From assembly GCF_008709575.1 (NCBI RefSeq), contig NZ_VYIK01000003.1, forward strand, positions 1-42,757: DNA of 42,757 bases. The letters are read 5' to 3'. Positions 41,353-42,757 of the stretch are shown one piece after another; the stretch's first letter is position 1, and every line of letters starts with the position of its first letter. The stretch is from Mycobacterium sp. (GTDB lineage Bacteria; Actinomycetota; Actinomycetes; Mycobacteriales; Mycobacteriaceae). Position numbers and translations under genes: made by a program. The notes under the pieces are model-generated. The model had not been told where the DNA came from. It did no database searches and saw only the letters and a program-made list of their open reading frames with translations.

Positions 41353-42757
41353 CTAACACCGTTGACGCTCGCGGAGAATGAATCGACCGCTGCGCCAACG
41401 CTACCGTTCCAAGGCTCGAACCCGGCTTGGATGCTGGTCAGGTACCACGAGTTGTTCACCGCTTCATGGGTTTCCATGTTGTCGATGAAACCCAACAGGT
41501 TGAAGTCGTTCCAGGAGCTTATCGGCGAAGTCGCGACATAGGAGATCACGTTGTTGGAGCCGTTGTTGCCTTCCCAGACCACGAAGTCTTTGCCGTCGAT
41601 CGTGGCGTCGCCCACCGGAGAACCAACCGGCTGGATGGAGCCTGCGTGGTCGAACCAGATCATGAGCTCCTGCTCGTTGACACCGTTTGTTATCGGCGTG
41701 GGGTTCAACCAGATGTCGTATGACGCGTCATAGGTGCCGGAGCTGGGGAACGTGTAATCGATACTGCTGGTTGCGGACTGAATCTGGCTCAGTTCCTCGG
41801 GCAAGGGGCTTCCCGGCGAGCAGTCGGCGTAGGCACACCCCAGATAGATCGAGGGGTACGCCAGCGGAGCGCCGTCGGTGGAGGCGGAGCCGTTCTCACT
41901 GGTGATGGAGAATCCGCTCGACGTGACATCGATGGTTTGTCCGGCGGAATTGTTATAGGCGTTGTTCTGGACAACGTAAGCATGCTCGATCGTCGTCGTT
42001 CCGTACTGAGCTGAGATCAGATCACCGCCAGTACCGCCGCCGGTGTCGCTGCCGGCGCCGGTGGTGCCGCCGGTGCCGCTGTCGACGGGTTGTCCGTCCA
42101 CTGTCACCTGCGTGGGCGGCGCGTAGGTTCCGGTGTCGCTGACTTGGAAGCCCACGTCAGTTGAGCCATCCGGTGCGATCGTGCTGTTGTAGCTTTCCGG
42201 GGTCAAGACATAGTGGTTGCCGGACTGCGTCACCACCGCATTCCACGCATTGGTGATGGATTCGCCGGCGGGCAGAGTGAATTGCAGCTGCCAGTCGTGC
42301 ACCGGGGTGGTGCCCGAGTTGTCGATCGTGTACTCGGTGACATAGCCGCCGTCCCACTGCGACGTCACCGTCGATGTCTCCGTTATCCCCGTGGCAGGAC
42401 TGGTGCCCGTCGTGCCGGTGGTACTGGTGCCCGTCGTGCCGGTGGTACCGGTGCCGGTGGTACTGGTGCCGGTGTCACCGCCAGTGGTGGCGCCTGATCC
42501 GCTGTCGACGGGTTGGCCGTCCACCGTCACCTGCGTGGGCGGGGCATAGGCACCGGTGTCGCTGGCCTGAAAGCCCACGTTCACCGAACCATCCGGTGCG
42601 ATCGTGCTGTCGTAGCTTTCCGGGGTCAATACATACTGGCTACCGGTGTGGGTCAGTGTCGCGTTCCACACATTGGTGATGGATTCGCCGGCGGGCAGAG
42701 TGAATTGCAGCTGCCAGTCGTGCACCGGGGTGGTGCCCGAGTTGTCGATCGTGTACC
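41349..42757 (-). CDS. Secreted GH12 glucanase with tandem CBM2 cellulose-binding modules (5' end outside window)
   Basis: The frame is open through the right edge, so the N-terminus is missing. The visible order from the edge inward is a CBM2-like module (DWQLQFTLPAGESITN... VTVDGQPVDSG), a Gly/Thr linker and a second, almost identical CBM2. A short Gly-rich linker leads to a C-terminal GH12 domain of about 220 residues. GH12 hallmarks are QELMIWFDH with the nucleophile Glu and GFEPWNG with the acid/base Glu. The domain should cleave beta-1,4-glucan (cellulose or xyloglucan) outside the cell. Mycobacteria are known to keep a few such cellulases. Its stop overlaps the P450-ferredoxin stop. 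Confidence 0.9.
   Translation of the reverse strand, partial: YTIDNSGTTPVHDWQLQFTLPAGESITNVWNATLTHTGSQYVLTPESYDSTIAPDGSVNVGFQASDTGAYAPPTQVTVDGQPVDSGSGATTGGDTGTSTTGTGTTGTTGTSTTGTTGTSPATGITETSTVTSQWDGGYVTEYTIDNSGTTPVHDWQLQFTLPAGESITNAWNAVVTQSGNHYVLTPESYNSTIAPDGSTDVGFQVSDTGTYAPPTQVTVDGQPVDSGTGGTTGAGSDTGGGTGGDLISAQYGTTTIEHAYVVQNNAYNNSAGQTIDVTSSGFSITSENGSASTDGAPLAYPSIYLGCAYADCSPGSPLPEELSQIQSATSSIDYTFPSSGTYDASYDIWLNPTPITNGVNEQELMIWFDHAGSIQPVGSPVGDATIDGKDFVVWEGNNGSNNVISYVATSPISSWNDFNLLGFIDNMETHEAVNNSWYLTSIQAGFEPWNGSVGAAVDSFSASVNGVS
42251..42757 (-). repeat. Near-identical CBM2 module repeat, 423-bp spacing
   Basis: The block starting TGGTGATGGATTCGCC at 42251 recurs at 42674, 423 bp (141 codons) away, and identity runs through to the window edge. 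Protein copies differ at few positions (for example SITNAWNAVVTQSGNHY versus SITNVWNATLTHTGSQY). Recent in-frame duplication is indicated; further copies may lie beyond the window. Confidence 0.85.
42373..42478 (-). repeat. Gly/Thr linker microrepeats between CBM2 modules
   Basis: Short units of the form GTSTTGTTG are encoded repeatedly between the two CBM2 modules. This is a flexible, probably glycosylated linker typical of secreted cellulases, and its repetitive DNA (GTGCCGGTGGTACTG-type units) is likely to vary in length. Confidence 0.7.

Overview
The window looks like chromosomal DNA of a non-tuberculous Mycobacterium. The evidence is high GC with mycobacterial codon use, a PPE protein, a complete eight-gene mce/yrbE operon, F420-dependent oxidoreductases, an rpfA gene behind a cyclic-di-AMP riboswitch, and a 53-bp MIRU-type tandem repeat. 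From about 0.9 to 21 kb the gene content follows, in inverted orientation, the M. tuberculosis stretch rpfA - Rv0863 - Rv0862c - ercc3 - fadB - fadA - Rv0858c - SRPBCC - Rv0853c. That comparison rests on remembered gene order, not on an alignment, so no species is named.

Layout. 1-426: tail of a TnpB/OrfB-like protein. 427-1876: CRP-type site, c-di-AMP riboswitch and rpfA, whose C-terminal repeat region is put out of frame by an exact 50-bp duplication. 1941-6293: small conserved protein, helicase-associated protein, MIRU repeat and XPB helicase. 6290-10656: accessory block (thiolase-like protein with DUF35 partner, two LLM oxidoreductases, a methyltransferase). 10668-15431: fatty acid beta-oxidation pair fadA-fadB and a divergent aminotransferase. 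15468-18978: PPE gene divergent from an OmpR-type two-component system, with 11-bp-phased direct repeats between them. 18975-22348: SRPBCC protein, 2-keto-acid decarboxylase and two secreted proteins. 22356-31794: mce operon on the minus strand (yrbEA, yrbEB, mceA-F), almost every junction overlapping. 32129-32542: secreted protein.

32723-41352 is a catabolic-looking accessory island. It has a CaiB-type CoA-transferase divergent from two tandem amidohydrolases, a Rieske ferredoxin and an alpha/beta hydrolase. Then come a NuoF-like flavoprotein with its own ferredoxin, and a cytochrome P450 translationally coupled to a second ferredoxin. The simplest reading is an oxygenase/hydrolase pathway for a small organic acid or ring compound, feeding into CoA chemistry. 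The NuoF-like protein is a candidate unconventional electron donor to the ferredoxin/P450 pair. The window ends inside a secreted GH12 glucanase with repeated CBM2 domains (41349-42757, minus strand).

No tRNA, rRNA or CRISPR array was seen. The points most worth a second look are the rpfA frameshift, the P450 electron-transfer chain with several non-canonical motifs, the amidohydrolase pair in which one member lacks the usual metal-binding Asp, the phased repeats between PPE and the response regulator, and the inverted repeats between fadA and the aminotransferase.
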